The position numbers and the translations under genes are program-made. The notes under the pieces were generated by a model. The model had not been told where the DNA came from, ran no database searches, and was given only the letters and a program-made list of their open reading frames with translations. Positions 47,759-59,519 of a DNA stretch of 64,000 nt are shown here, piece after piece; position 1 is the stretch's first letter, and the number at the start of each line of letters is the position of its first letter. The DNA lies in assembly GCA_003439945.1 (NCBI GenBank), contig QVRM01001221.1, positions 1 to 64,000 of the forward strand, given 5' to 3'. The DNA is from Dermanyssus gallinae. Taxonomy: Eukaryota > Arthropoda > Arachnida > Mesostigmata > Dermanyssidae.

Positions 47759-47759
<1 letters not shown>
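47575..47759 (-). mobile_element. tRNA-derived SINE (family 1), full copy
   Basis: Minus strand: GTCGAGCCCGGTGGCGTAGT (A box TGGCGTAGTGGA), AGGAGACACATAGGTGCGCG, B box GGTTCGAACCC (within 47683-47694), then the family body CATTTGTATTTATGGGGGTC, GAAGCAATGTGAAAAACAGT and TAAATCTTGGCTGAGGGTCC. This is the best A-box match of the four copies. A 10-bp direct repeat ACTATTACTA lies at 47572-47581 and 47805-47814, with a (CTA)n array between the SINE head and the second copy. The array may be an expanded target duplication. Confidence 0.87.
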
Positions 47760-47796
<37 letters not shown>

Positions 47797-47816
47797 TTAC
47801 TACTACTATTACTAGG
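47760..47816. repeat. (CTA)n microsatellite
   Basis: An ACT/CTA trinucleotide array with one TTT interruption, directly at the head of the SINE. Confidence 0.95.
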
Positions 47817-48809
47817 CTCTGCTGATGATACTAAGATGGGGATAGTTAACACAAGCAGGATAAGGATGGTAGTGGAGGGGATGATGATGATGATGATGGT
47901 TCAGGCCACTTGGGGGACACATATATGTATATAGGTATGTGCGAAGGCGTTCGGCCAACGCGAGCCTAAACCTTGTAAAACACAGAACCGTAACAGACAC
48001 TGCTTGTCTCGAGTTCTGGCACCCACCGGATCGAACTCTAGGAGGCTAGAAGTGGATTTAGCAAAAAGAGCTAACAACTACCGGTATAGTCAGTTCTGTC
48101 ATTGTACATCATAATGACGATGGTGGTTGTGCTGCTACTGATAGTAAGTAAGAAATGACTGCAAGTAAACTATTCGCTGGGTTATCTTTGCTATTTTTGC
48201 GCGTAACAGAATAATGCCGACTGGACCGGGGGCAGCAAGTGGATGGACTGAGGCGACGAAGCGGAGAGGTGGAATACAAGTACCCAGACGTACGATAATA
48301 CAACGGAGAGAGATTTATTGTCATGGTGTGGTCTGTGAACTTGTTTAAACATGGGCGCACTTCAATGTGAAGAAGAGGAAGAACACTAATCTCTACGTAC
48401 GTTTTGCGTGCAGCAAAGCGAGAATGGCAACATAAACGGCTTCTCCCCAAGATGATCCTTCTGGAAGGATCTTGACATTAGGAAGCATGATGTTGATTAC
48501 AAGACAACGATTACAAGAGGTCTGTAGGTACAACGAGTAAATGGAAGTTGTTACGTGCAAAAAAGTTTAACGGCACCGACAGAGTAAAAGGAGCCAACTA
48601 GGAATTCACAGTTTCTCTGGGTTTTAATATTTTAAGAAACTAGTCCCAGTTAAAAGAAATAAGAGGTATTTCTAGAACAGAACGTTTAGGACGCACAAGT
48701 GCCAGCCCACATTTTCTCCTTTATCGACTATAATAACGGTGTTTTTTGGTAGGGAGGTTAGAATTTGCAATGGGACTGTGTGTTCATTCCGTGACGTCGC
48801 AGAGATGAA

Positions 48810-48848
<39 letters not shown>

Positions 48849-48959
48849 CTAAAAAACGGCACAAGTGTGTCGCTTGCTTCTATGCTTATATCTGAATGAA
48901 AACAAATATGCAAGTGATATTTGTTGACTTGCCAGTAGGGCATCTTTAACTGACGTGTT
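47817..48959. other. unassigned DNA with (ATG)n and (TA)n
   Basis: An ATG tract at about 47880-47900 and a TA array at 48813-48845. An 18-bp palindrome GATCCTTCTGGAAGGATC lies at 48454-48471. No gene was recognised. Confidence 0.45.
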
Positions 48960-49340
48960 TATTCAATGTAACCTTCATTCATTCGGATCACCGATTCGAA
49001 TAGGGGCCTGCTCAGCTTAAAAGCTTGAGCTCAGTACACGTTTGTTCATGTTCGCGAATACCTGTTTGATTGAGATGATCAGAAAGACGATGTATCAAGC
49101 TGATTTTTGCTAGACCCTCGCTGAAACGCGCCCCATACATGGTTTTCCAATGGATTTAAATACGGGCTGTAAGGCGTCCACGAATCATTGTCAAAGACAA
49201 TGTTTACATGTCAGCCACTTCTACCTATGAGGCTCGTACAGCCTATTGTTTGACAAAGTATCTACTCGTGTTTTCGTTGCAGCTTCAAAAGCATACAGAT
49301 TGTCTTCTACGACTTTACGGTTTCACCTTTCTAAAAGAAG
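48960..49340 (-). pseudogene. Tc1-like transposase, C-terminal remnant
   Basis: A minus-strand frame near 49195-49120 reads F-D-N-D-S-W-T-P-Y-S-P-Y-L-N-P-L-E-N-H-V-W-G. The typical Tc1 block is W-P-x-x-S-P-D-L-N-P-I-E-N-x-W-G, including the last catalytic residue, so the match is clear although D-L has become Y-L. Further along, S-R-P-L-F-E-S-V-I near 49000 fits the S-M-P-x-R-x-x-x-V-I block. Frameshifts and stops interrupt it. The N-terminal half and terminal repeats were not found. Confidence 0.7.
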
Positions 49341-49495
49341 TGTAGTAGCATAACGCTTCTCTAAGTAGAAACAACATTTAGAATAAAAAACGAAAGATTG
49401 GTTTATGGCACAACAGAGACACCTTCTAGATTGTAGGCTAGGTAATGATCGTGTCTGAACGTTACAAAATAAGGTTGGTAGCTATGGTCCTCGTG

Positions 49496-49679
49496 GGTCG
49501 AGCCCGGTGGCGTGATGCACTCGCCTGCGCTTCGCGACCGGAGGAGACACATAGGTGCGAGGGTTCGAGCCCCACCGTTGCACATTTGTATTTATAAGGG
49601 TCTATCTATGAAGCAATGCGAAAAGCAGTCCCCTGGACGGAAAATTTTGGCTGGGGGTCAGCCCAGAAAGTATTTTTTA
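49496..49679 (+). mobile_element. tRNA-derived SINE (family 1), full copy
   Basis: Plus strand: GTCGAGCCCGGTGGCGTGAT, B box GGTTCGAGCCC at 49562-49572, then CATTTGTATTTATAAGGGTC, GAAGCAATGCGAAAAGCAGT and a TTTTGGCTGGGGGTC tail. The flanks GGTCCTCGTG (49486-49495) and GGTCCTTGTG (49680-49689) match in nine of ten bases, fitting a slightly decayed target duplication. It lies 160 bases from the Tc1 remnant. Confidence 0.87.
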
Positions 49680-49689
49680 GGTCCTTGTG

Positions 49690-50400
49690 AATAACCTGAC
49701 TTATAATTCCACAGGACAAGTTTAATCGGACCCTCAATAGTAGATCGCAGTGCGAAGATCGTCAAAACTGCTCGTTTACACGTCTTCATTTAGTTCTGGA
49801 GTCCTTACATAGGGTACCCTTTGCGGATCTTCCGTGAATTCCAGAGATTCCGTTTGAGAAGAATTCCGTTTGGGTCCGTCATGGTAAGTGTCCGTTTGCA
49901 TTCCGTATGAAACAAGTACTTGTCTGTGCTACCACAGATGGCGGATAGGTACATGTCTATTATGGTGGGCAAGCCGCCAGAATGTGCCCCAGTTTAAGCG
50001 GACGGCTCTCTATATAGAACGATTGGCAAGCCTCTAAACAAGCTATTGTCACTAATTTGAAAACGTGTGTATCTGTAAGCACTGTGTGCAATTTTCATTG
50101 CCACATTTAAATTTATTTTAATGACTTTCACGTTGGGTAAAGCGGATGCCGGACTATCGTTACGACTCGCTTATGGCTCAACAAAGCAAAGTTAAAAGCC
50201 ACTCCCCGCCCCACTATCATTGACTGTGCTTTGTTATTGGGACGTTGTAAGAAAAACATCGCCGTGATCCTGTACGCGTAAGCATCACAGAATGTTACCC
50301 TAATTTACACTGAATTTCCTTTTTATTTAACCCTTAGGCAAAATGTATGCACAACATATGACTGAACATCTACGATATACCCGTGTCTACACAATCCGTG
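49690..50400. other. unassigned DNA
   Basis: No recognised coding or repeat feature. Confidence 0.4.
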
Positions 50401-51450
50401 TCTGCCGCTGACGTTGTCCCTTTGTTTTTCTAAAACTTTTATATTGCTCATGGTGATTCTCTACTCTGCTCGGGCAGAATGGTGCATTGTGGTGTCTATC
50501 GTGCGCGGACCCGTGTTGCTCAACACGGGAGGGGCGCGCGCCCATCGCGTCTTGTGGAGAAGACGGACACCGCGTCGCATCGCGCCGCCGGGACCGTATC
50601 AACCTCATCGATCATGGGACTTTTCGCTATCGTGAGACGTGCCAGTTATCGACGGCGTCGAGAAGCAGCAGCAGCGAAACCCATTACCCTTGAAGGGCAC
50701 GGGAGTCTCGGTATCGCATGCACATACGCAGCTCGTCAACTTCCACTCCAGGGAACAGATCCCCCCCCCCCCGCCCCCCGCCCGCTGCCCCATTCTATTT
50801 CAACCTTTTCTAGTTGATGCGTCAAGATGTTATCTTTTCTCTTGGATCACGATTTGCACTTGAATGAGGGCGCGAGTAAGTCTCGCAGCTACTGCTGCTG
50901 TTGCTGCTGCTACTGCTCCGCTTTCATCCACTGTTCTGTCTTGGACATCATTCGATAGCACTGCTCGAAAAGTTTCTCAGTCCCGTCAGAAAGAAGCATC
51001 TTTGTTAGCGTAGTTGACGTTGTCGTTGTTGGTTTTGTTGTTGTTGTTGCTACCGTCATCGTCAGCATTATCGTGGTTGTTGTTGTTGCCGTGTGTATTG
51101 TTGTTGTTAGTGTCGTCGTCACCATTGTTGTTGTTGTTGTTGTTGGCGTCGTTTCTAACGTCGTAGAACTTGTTATGAATGTCCTTGTTCTTACTACTGT
51201 TGTTGCCCATAGTTCTGTTATCGTGTATCGTTACGCGTGAATGTGAGCATGTCATTTAGCGAAAACTTTATTTTACTTTTACAAGCTGTTGCAAACGTTT
51301 GGCTATTGTGTTGCTTCCTGGTCTGCACTGATTGTGACACTCATTGTGACACACCAAGGTCGTCACCAGACGAACGCGCAATAATCGACCAACTCGAGGA
51401 GAGGATTCAAGTAGAGGACATGGACTCTATCCATACGGGGAAATAATTAA
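50401..51450. other. GC-richer island with TTG tracts
   Basis: A C-run at 50760-50771, CTG tracts at 50890-50920 and TTG/GTT tracts at 51020-51150. Overlapping ORFs up to 112 codons at 50479-50817 (+) come from GC-rich DNA and show no domain. Confidence 0.4.
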
Positions 51451-51623
51451 GACTCACTCGGTCGGGGCATCTAGAGGAGCAGCCGGCCGCCGATAACAAA
51501 AGACGCAGCCCTTGACTTGTCGATAAGCAATGTTATAAAGAGCTCACCAAAGGTTGCGGCCTAAGCAGATAGCCTGCTGAAACCCTGTCGACTTAAGTCG
51601 AGTTCGCATATAAAGGTTTTGAG

Positions 51624-51662
<39 letters not shown>

Positions 51663-52229
51663 AGATCAGTCTCTACTCGGCGTCACTCGCCTCTCATGAC
51701 CGTGCCGGGGTTCCATCTCTCAGACTCATTTTTCACAACACAACGTGGAAAAGCCCTTCACGTGTCTCTGACATCCGTCACCTCGACATTGAACCGATCT
51801 CGCGTTTCATTGTTGTGACACTATAAGTACTACGGTCGCTGTGGCAATGAGGGAGACCTTTTACTATTTTGCCTCTTCTAATTGAAACCATAACAGTCGC
51901 CTGTGAGCAGCAATTTTGTCTTGCAGTCTTTGCTGAGTTTTCACCGCTTGGGTCGTTTGCATCGATTGAGTTAGTTTATAACAAGTTGTTAGAAATAAAT
52001 GTCTCGGCGCTCGCTCGTCCGCTTGCCAGTACAGTCACTGCTTATTCATTAACACTGGTTTATTTCTAGCCAGATTAAAAGATGCAAAAGTAGTTTTTCT
52101 CTTTAAGAATAAGAGACAGCGTATCTAACTACGGCCATATATGTTTGGCTGATAAGTTATCCAAAGTTTTCAAAAAGCTGGTAATTAGGAAGCTAGGACA
52201 GTACTTTAAAATAGCTACGTACTTTTTGC
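51451..52229. other. unassigned DNA with a (TA)n array
   Basis: A TA array at 51629-51660. The 66-codon ORF at 51869-52069 has no recognised motif. Confidence 0.4.
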
Positions 52230-53200
52230 CAACGGCGACATCCTCAAAAGCCTTAAAACCAAAGTCTGCCCGAAACAATTTAGAGAAGACGTTTGGGCCG
52301 AGGAGGCGGCTAACGAAAACATCGGGCACAAAGTACGAGAGATAGGGCTCTACAAAAACAAGGGATACAAAAGATTTGCGAACTAGATAAAGGTTTCAGC
52401 GAGCGGGTGTGCCGAAAGCTGACAACGGGGCGCAGGAGTGAAATGATCCTACACGGTCTCGAGCAGCTAAATAGATCAGGGAGGCCCTGCAGAAGAGAGG
52501 ACGTCTAAGTGCGGGTTAGTCAACGTACCAGGTGACCGAATGGATTCATCTTTCGTGCTGCACGAGATACCAGGAAATCGGGCATACGGCAAAGAACTAT
52601 GCTAAGGAAATGCCCCGAGACCGAACTATGCTTAACCACAGCCCACAGGCCAATCTGCCTCTTTACCATGGCTGCTAAGGCCGTGAAGCAGACCTACCGA
52701 TGCAATCGAGGAAATGTTGCTCTCAGAGCACCTGTACGGATTCCGTAAAGGAAGGTGCACGTTCCAGGCCATCAGCAAGATTCTTTCTCTTTCTCAAAAG
52801 ACTGCGCTTCGCAACGCAAGCCGGGGGTGATTCTAAATGCGGTGGAGAAAATTGTAGTAGTAGTAGTAGTAAGGAACCTTCGGCGTCTGAGAGCCCTGCA
52901 TCCTGCAAATATATGAATTACGATGGCAGAGAGTACGCAATTTCTGCAGGAGTAACAAGCATCCGTGCTAGGACCTACGCTGTGAGACCTAGCGTACGGC
53001 AGCGTGTTAGAGATGAGCAGGCCTCCCGGAGTTGGGTTCGTCGCCTACGCCGACGACCCGGCAATCTTAGTCACCGCAAAGGATGCGGAGCTGCTTTGAG
53101 GATCGAGCAAATTGGTTTTAGGAGATTGCGGTTCATAGAGTTGGCGCCTGGCATACCTTTGGCAGGAGATCATCGAAACATGAAAAATAAACAGGTCTGC
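52230..53200 (+). pseudogene. R1-type LINE, decayed ORF1 and polymerase start
   Basis: Plus-strand frames show a Lys/Glu-rich segment starting D-I-L-K-S-L-K-T-K (about 52240) and ending in a stop near 52385. A gag-like knuckle region follows at about 52555-52640 (C-T-R-Y-Q-E-I-G-H-T-A-K-N, with the last Cys changed), as at the end of R1 ORF1. Then comes the polymerase block S-E-H-L-Y-G-F-R-K-G-R (about 52720-52755), matching the L-S-x-x-Q-F-G-F-R-K-G-R-S-T block. A remnant A-Y-A-D-D-P-A-I-L motif C lies near 53040-53070. Large deletions and many stops. The 241-codon ORF at 52700-53425 crosses these blocks in the wrong frame and is not a gene. Confidence 0.6.
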
Positions 53201-53449
53201 CTCGGAACCTTCTTAAGCGTTGTGGCTGCCTCCAAATGTTTAGGCCCCTCGTTTTTCCTTCAAATGTTAGTGTTGTTGGGATGTGTACCGGTGACAATTG
53301 TTTGGTGCAGACAGTCTCTCGTCTACCCCGTCTATTTGGAGCTCCCTTCCTCGAAAGATTCCTCGCTTACGTCTGTGAAGGCATTTGCAAAGTTTGTTAT
53401 ACAATATGTGACCAAGATGGGTTGAGACAAATACGTAAACGTATACATA

Positions 53450-53463
53450 ATATGAAAACATAT
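53450..53463. repeat. target-site duplication, 3' side
   Basis: ATATGAAAACATAT, identical to 56878-56891. The two copies bracket the I-like LINE exactly. Confidence 0.85.
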
Positions 53464-53559
53464 TATTATTATTATGGTTTATTAACACCCAGGTTGGGTA
53501 AATTTTAAATAAGTACATCGATCTGAATCAGTGGTTATTTTGCGTCACCGGATCTTCCC

Positions 53560-54975
53560 TCATCTTGCGAGTTCCGCTATTGATTGCACTGCTGGACATG
53601 CTGCGGCGTGGTATCTATCACAATGGCCTAAGCATCTCGCGCACCTACAACACTCCTGAGGATTGTAGAATTCATGTGTACTGCATAACACGTGATGGAA
53701 CCCGTGGGCTGCAAATGCCGTAGTGAGATGCCTATTCTTATATCCGGCTGCTCGCCAGGTTGTACTCCTCATCGCTATCGTCGTGTATATTCCTATGTCT
53801 ATATTCTTTAATTTTTCCCCCCACTTCATAGTGTAGGCCACGAAGGCCGTCGTCTTAGGTAAACCTTATTTTACTTGTAATTCCTGTGTCATTAGAGCCC
53901 CCCCTTCTAATATATGAACTATTCTATTCCTACAAGAGTTAGCTAACCCCAAAATCCGCTTCATGAAGAAAAATCGAACTTTATCTAGTAACTGTAGATC
54001 TGCCTCTCCTAATTTATCCCATATAAGTGATACACCAAATGTTGCTATTGGTTCTATTTTAATCTTGAAAAGGGCGGACGCAGTATGTATTGACAACATT
54101 TGCGGGTTTTTAATTGCTGCTGCCGCTCTAATGGCTTTTCCTACTCTGGTTTTAATATGTTATCGAAAACTGCTACCATTTGACGTTATAGTGACCCCTA
54201 AATAAGTAAATTTATTTACCAAATTTACTGTATTACCCCTGGCTCGAAGAACATCGTCTTTCGCCAATCGACCTCCTCTTCGAAATTTTACTGCTACTGT
54301 CTTTTGCCAGTTAATACTAAGTCCAATCTCGTCCATATAATCGATTAGCCGCTCTAGTCCCTGCTTAACCCTAAATAAACTCCTGCCATAGATCGCAATG
54401 TCATCTGCATACATTAATGTATTTGCCCACTCTCGGGTCCACCCCTGCCTCACCCGGTTAGGTAGCCCACCCAATAGTACCGAAAAAAGCAACGGGCTAA
54501 GTCCGTCTCCTTGGGCCACGCCTGTAGTTTGCTTTACTCTTCCCACAATCCCTATACTGTTGTCGATGTATATTGTAGTCTCCCTAAGAATAGAACTTAA
54601 AAGTTTTAGTAAGCGATACGGAACTCCCTCCAAGACTAACTTTTCTGTAATCCTACTTCGTGGCGCTAAGTCAAAGGCAGCTTTAAGATCTATAAATATT
54701 GCGTATAACGGTCTTCTAGGTTCCGATAGAGTTTCCCAAATTTCTGCCAGCAATTGGCGCAGGGCCGTATGGGTCGACTTTGACCTTCTGAACCCATGTT
54801 GTTCTTCTGGTATTGCAATTCTGGTTTCGAGGTAATGCTCTAGTCTATCTGATATTATTCTCGAGAAAATTTTATAGGGGCAACTCTTAAGTGTTATGCC
54901 CCTCCAAGATTTTTTGGTATGACAATCAAGGTATCTTCTTTCCACGCTTTTGGTACTTCCCCGGATTTTAGGCAC
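53560..54975 (-). pseudogene. LINE reverse transcriptase and C-terminal knuckle
   Basis: One minus-strand frame from 54975 to 53560 is interrupted by only two TAA codons (54162-54160 and 53868-53866). It carries W-R-G-I-T-L near its start, G-F-R-R-S-K-S-T (about 54790), motif A Y-A-I-F-I-D-L-K-A-A-F-D, motif B G-V-A-Q-G-D-G-L-S-P-L-L-F and motif C L-M-Y-A-D-D-I-A-I-Y. The thumb block F-T-Y-L-G-V-T-I-T, then K-R-I-L-G-L and the terminal knuckle C-R-C-x2-C-x3-C-x-R-Y-H-x3-C follow. All polymerase catalytic residues are present. The frame joins the endonuclease frame by a shift near 54,900-54,970, within the stretch before W-R-G-I. Confidence 0.87.
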
Positions 54976-56395
54976 TCGTCAAATAAAGCTTTCCAGCATG
55001 GTGCGAGTGCCAGCGTTTGCTTTAAATGCTCGTTTCGTATCATATCGTTCCCGGCAGCTTTGCCTCTAGGCGCCCTTTCAATTGCCCTGACAACGTCTTT
55101 GATTGTGACTGGTCGAATTACCCATTCCCGTGCACGTTCTGTTTCCTCGTCCCAAGGCCCGTTGAATAATGTTCTTTCCTTTGGGGTAGTATCGGCTCCC
55201 TGCAGCACACTAGCAAAGTGCTTAATTGATCGCCCAGTCTCCACTGGGCACTGCCGTTTTCTTTTTCGTTTTAGCCACTTGTGCGGTTGTTTCTCTGCTT
55301 CTTGCAACAGCGCCCACTCCTGACTTTCCCAATATTTTTGTTTCTCTTCCTTGTATGCCTTTTGTGTCATTTTCTTTACCATACTTGCGAACGGCCTTAA
55401 TACAGGAAACATCTTCACATATTCTCTAGTTAGTCTGTTGGCATCTTTTGCTGCTCTACACCGATCGTTGAACCAGGGCCTTCTTTTTCGTTTTTGGCGA
55501 GGAACCAATGCACCTTTTACCAGATTCGTCAATTTACGCTCATATGACTCTATTTGAATCTCCCCTGGTGGGCACACTTCCCCCACTCCCTCTAAGAAGA
55601 TCTTTCTATCTAGTCTTGTCCCGGTCCCCGGCCTACGGCTATACTCCCTACTATTACTAACTTTGAATGCCATCCCCATCGGTATATGCCTTCTAAGCCC
55701 CGCTCCTTCCCTAAATGATGTATTTTCTCCCAAAAATGTTATATCCTCTGCGTTTCCGTCGGTGGCAAAAACGTCAATTACTGACGCCCCAGTACTACAT
55801 TCAAAAGTGTTTAGGCCTGGCTCGCTGACTAACCAGCATCCTATCTCCGTTATAATATCTAAAAATGCTTCAGTTCGCTCCAGATTGCCCCTATCCAACC
55901 TCGCATTAAAATCCCCCGCTAGAATCATCGGTGCCTTTCTCGGCACCGCTTCAACTCCAAGCATGATACGCTCTGTCATGACTTCAGTGGACTCTACACC
56001 TGCCGGTTTAACATAGGCTGCCACAACTCCCTCGACGCTATTGCTACTAAGTTTTCGGCTATTATTCCAATTGTCATCTCTCCAATTTCTGCTCTCGTGA
56101 ATACTGAAACCCCCCCACTTGGCCTGCCCCGTCCCTCACCTTTATGTGCTAGTGCATGATATCCGTAGAAGCCCTCCAAAGAGAAAGGTTTAAGCGCCCA
56201 AGTTTCCGTCAATATTAGAATATCCACTCCTCGAAGTGCCTCCATGCCTAACAGATCTAATACGCCATGCCCTTCGCAGTTACACATCACTTCTTTGATA
56301 ACCGGTGTAAGCTTTTCTTGATTGCAGGATAGGATATTGTTTCTTACGTTCTCTTGTGGAGTCCAGATGTTTGTATTCGGTGCACTCGTGTTCAT
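54894..56395 (-). pseudogene. LINE apurinic-type endonuclease and linker
   Basis: Two overlapping minus-strand frames, 56395-55994 and 56024-54894, differ by a single shift within the 31-base overlap. The first has M-N-T-S-A-P-N-T, then I-L-T-E-T-W (catalytic Glu) and S-G-G-V-S-V-F. The second has A-G-D-F-N-A-R, V-I-D-V-F-A-T-D and R-R-H-I-P-M. In that last block the usual S-D-H is R-R-H, so His is kept but the preceding Asp is not. The linker reads R-P-W-F-N-D-R-C-R-A-A-K and ends with V-I-R-P-V-T-I-K-D-V-V-R-A-I, the start of the polymerase. The first frame starts 34 bases after ORF1 ends. Confidence 0.87.
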
Positions 56396-56428
56396 ATTCT
56401 GATTCTTGGGCCCAGTCTCTCCCGAGCG

Positions 56429-56877
56429 TCACTGAGTCTTTGCTCCACGGGCCGTGGTGCTGTGTTTATTGCCATCACTTCTATTTGTTAGAAGTGCCGC
56501 ACTTTCTTTTACATTGCCACGGAGTGCTAGCTGGATCGTCTCAGCCTGCGAGAATGCGTCCACTGAGCTGACATTGCCCATTGCCCCGCTTACTGCGCGC
56601 ATGACTACAGGCAGTACATTTTCTAAAACCTTTGAGATAACCGTCGTTATGGTGTCCTGTATGATTGGAGACAGCCTGCGGAGTACTTCTTCAACGATAC
56701 TGTCTGTTGATGGCTGTGCCAATAGGTTTGGCTGTTGTGGGGGGGCTGCTGGCTTTAGATTGATACGGTCTGCGTCCTCTGCGTGCGTCGTGATCGTGGG
56801 AATATTATTTCCATGGTTCACTTCTCTTACTCCATTCTTTACGACAGAGGACCAACTTCGTTTTGTAAAGTTTTCAG
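56429..56877 (-). pseudogene. LINE ORF1, C-terminal part
   Basis: The open frame enters from the truncated 5' end of the element and stops at 56429. It contains a Pro/Gln-rich stretch (A-P-P-Q-Q-P-N-L-L) and a hydrophobic amphipathic region (S-I-V-E-E-V-L-R-R-L-S-P-I-I, then V-L-E-N-V-L-P-V-V-M). It has no cysteine knuckle. The frame is also open upstream of the element (to 57124), but that part is outside the target duplication and is not LINE protein. A role as RNA-binding ORF1 is inferred only from position. Confidence 0.6.
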
Positions 56878-56891
56878 ATATGAAAACATAT
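56878..56891. repeat. target-site duplication, 5' side
   Basis: ATATGAAAACATAT, identical to 53450-53463. Confidence 0.85.
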
Positions 56892-57500
56892 GAATTAGTG
56901 CAAAGATGTGAGCTTGTGCAAATATGTGAACTGTATATGCAATATGGTGTATGTATGTGAATACGTGTGTAAATTTGCGTGAATGTACATACTAAGACAC
57001 TTCTCTTACCTGTTATTTTCAAGACTATGTTTTTTATTATGTTCACGAGAACTAAATCATTGCGAAAACGCTGTTCCGTCAATAAACCAAACGTATTGTA
57101 TTTGTTGTAGTGCGTTCCACACACTCTTAGAGTGCGAAACGAAGATTAGCAATTTGCCATCAAAATCCTATGTACATCTTCGTTTCTGTAACAGGTCGGG
57201 CAGCCGTTACCTGAAATCACTGCGACGCGCAAGTGCACTTACGTATGGTGTCCACAACGCATGTGCAGACATAGTTAGGATGCAATCAAAGTCTCGTTTG
57301 CGGGCTGTTTAAGTGTAGAACGAGAGTGAGGCTGATGTACAATGAGTGTACTTCAAAGACAAAATTGCTGTACGCATGCGACTGCTGTGGTGTAAAAACA
57401 AAATAGACAAAAGATCAAAAACATTCCCTCAACGCCACAGCGGTCGTAGTGCTATAGTGTCACAACAATGCATTGCGAGGTTATTTCGTGATGAGACGGG
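56892..57500. other. unassigned DNA with TGTGTAA-type repeats
   Basis: 56892-56985 is a degenerate array of TGTGAACTGTAT/GTGTAAATTT-like units that also occurs inverted at 59890-59966. The rest was not recognised. Confidence 0.45.
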
Positions 57501-58327
57501 CCGAGTCGAGGTGGCGGATGTCAGAGACACGTGAGGTGCCTTTCTTTCCCTCCCTCGCCCCTCCTTGTTGTATTGTGAAGGATGAGTCTAAGGGATGGCA
57601 CGACCCCGGCACGAGGCGCATGAGGTGAGTGACAACGAGTAGGGATTCTGGACAAGGTCGGCTGAGGCGCGTGGGCAGGCAGGCAGAGGCGCCTGGATCG
57701 CGTGCTTGGCGTAACATGTCACCGAAGTGGGCAGTACAAAGGCACTTACAGCCGCACATAGCCACGCACACATATGTGCCTACCTCGATACTTCACGATG
57801 TGACCTGATACACCCGAAGATAGATATAAACAGGAATAAAGGTGGCGCAGAAGGCACAAGCTGAGATGCGAGTAGATGAGGAAGAGGGGAATGGCGGCAC
57901 CGGTGAATGTGAAGGGCAATTGCTGTATTGCTCGTGAACGCGGCGTTCATGGCAATGTAAGCCTCTGGCGACTGGAACATGCATGCTGTCAAATAGATTA
58001 CCACAACTACTATACGTTTTAACCTCATTCACCATAAGTTGGTAGCATAGCAATTTCTCTGTACGTATATAGAGCCACCGATGAACCTTCCGAATTGATT
58101 TCGAAATCCTTTGGGTACGCGGAGAATTCGCTAATTCCTTCTAAGATCTCCCAGAATGCAGACGTTCCGTGGCCACTCCGTTCGTGCGACCTAAAGCCCC
58201 TGGGCATTTTTGTGAGGTTTTCTGAAAAGCAAGGTTTTCGCCAGTGAACCATATTTATATATATATATATATATATATATGCAAATTGTACATACATTTG
58301 CAATGACATTGCATTTCACGACGTTAC

Positions 58328-58382
<55 letters not shown>

Positions 58383-59100
58383 GAGAGAGGAAGATAACGA
58401 TGCACTCGCTTTGATGCGCGTAAGTGCGTGTGTGTCTGTCTAAGTATGGTTTCAGGGAAATATGAAGGTTTTCTTACTCCTCTGCTCTCTGCACTGTCTC
58501 TGTGTGATCCGGGGGGGGGGGGGGACGGGGAAGAGAGGGCGTACCGCCTGCTGGCTGTGGGCAAGCTACTGCTGAAACTACTGCTGCGGCCACTTAGTAC
58601 AATACCCGGTACGGGTTGGTGTATCTGCTGTACGCGAAGGTCTGTCTCTCTGTCTCTCTGTGTGTGTGAAGGACGGCGGCGCAGGGCGCAGAATACAATA
58701 CTGTTCGAAAAGGCCAAGCGATGATGACGACGGGAGATGGCACACGCGGCCTAGCGCCGGCTATTCGAACAAGGAGGAGGCGGAGGCGGAACGCTTGCCA
58801 TGTAAGCTGAGAAGATCAGTCGGGGCTGGAGACTCGGGGCAGATGCCGCCCGCCACGAGCGGAGAAGCAAAAGAGCTTTGATTTGGCACGAGGCTCATCA
58901 TCATCAGCACAGCGAAACGGACAACTCGGCCCTTGTGACTCGCCGGCTGGGTGTCTCTATGTGCCTCCATGTATGGGTGTGTTTGTGCGTAAAGTATGCA
59001 GGACCGCGGACGTGAGTCTATAGTGAGTGAGTGAGTAAGTAAACTTGTCTGTCTTTTGAGGTACGCTCACATAATACCTCTCATTTTCTCCTCTATCTCT
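57500..59100. other. GC-richer island with microsatellites
   Basis: TA arrays at about 58255-58280 and 58325-58349, the second continuing into a (GA)n array (58350-58378). A G14 run lies at 58511-58524 and GT/CT-rich DNA at 58630-58670. ORFs of 60-133 codons have no recognised domain. Confidence 0.4.
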
Positions 59101-59519
59101 CTCTCTCTCTGTATATATATATGTATATATATATCTCTTTATTTTTTAGCGACCACAGGAATGCCAAATGTCGACAAACTCCTCTTGACAAAACTAGTAA
59201 CCAAAAAGGATTGTTCAAAAGGAAAAGACACGCGAGACTAAGGAGAACGGAGTTGTTTAGTAACAGCGATATTGCAATTTATATATATACGTGTATACAT
59301 ATACTGCCAGACGAAAAATGGCACTATCCATTCTATGTCACTTTGAGTTTTTGTTCGGTTTTGTTTACAGAGGTCAGGAATGCACACCGCATAATGCGCA
59401 CCCGTTATTCTGGGTCGTGCGTGACTTTGAAACCCGCTAAAAATCCGGCGGTCCTCAAACCTGCATAACCGGGATATTCGTGATATGATCTGAATGAATG
59501 TGGGATTAATCGTCGCAGC

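Larger units (their letters stand above)
53464..56877 (-). mobile_element. I-like LINE with perfect 14-bp target duplication
   Basis: A minus-strand non-LTR element of about 3.4 kb. It holds the C-terminal part of ORF1, an apurinic-type endonuclease, a reverse transcriptase and a C-terminal knuckle. It ends in an A-T-A-type triplet tail (53461-53475, ATAATAATAATAATA on its own strand), which resembles the (TAA)n tails of the I clade. The flanking repeats at 53450-53463 and 56878-56891 are identical. The 5' end falls inside ORF1, so the copy is 5' truncated. The coding frame is broken by two shifts and two stops. The clade assignment is by motif only. Confidence 0.88.

Noticed and set aside
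48454..48471. 18-bp palindrome GATCCTTCTGGAAGGATC
   Set aside because: Isolated, short, no associated gene or repeat copies; plausible by chance in 64 kb.
52700..53425. 241-codon plus-strand ORF
   Set aside because: R1-type LINE blocks are readable across the same DNA in other frames, so this frame is an accidental opening over a pseudogene.
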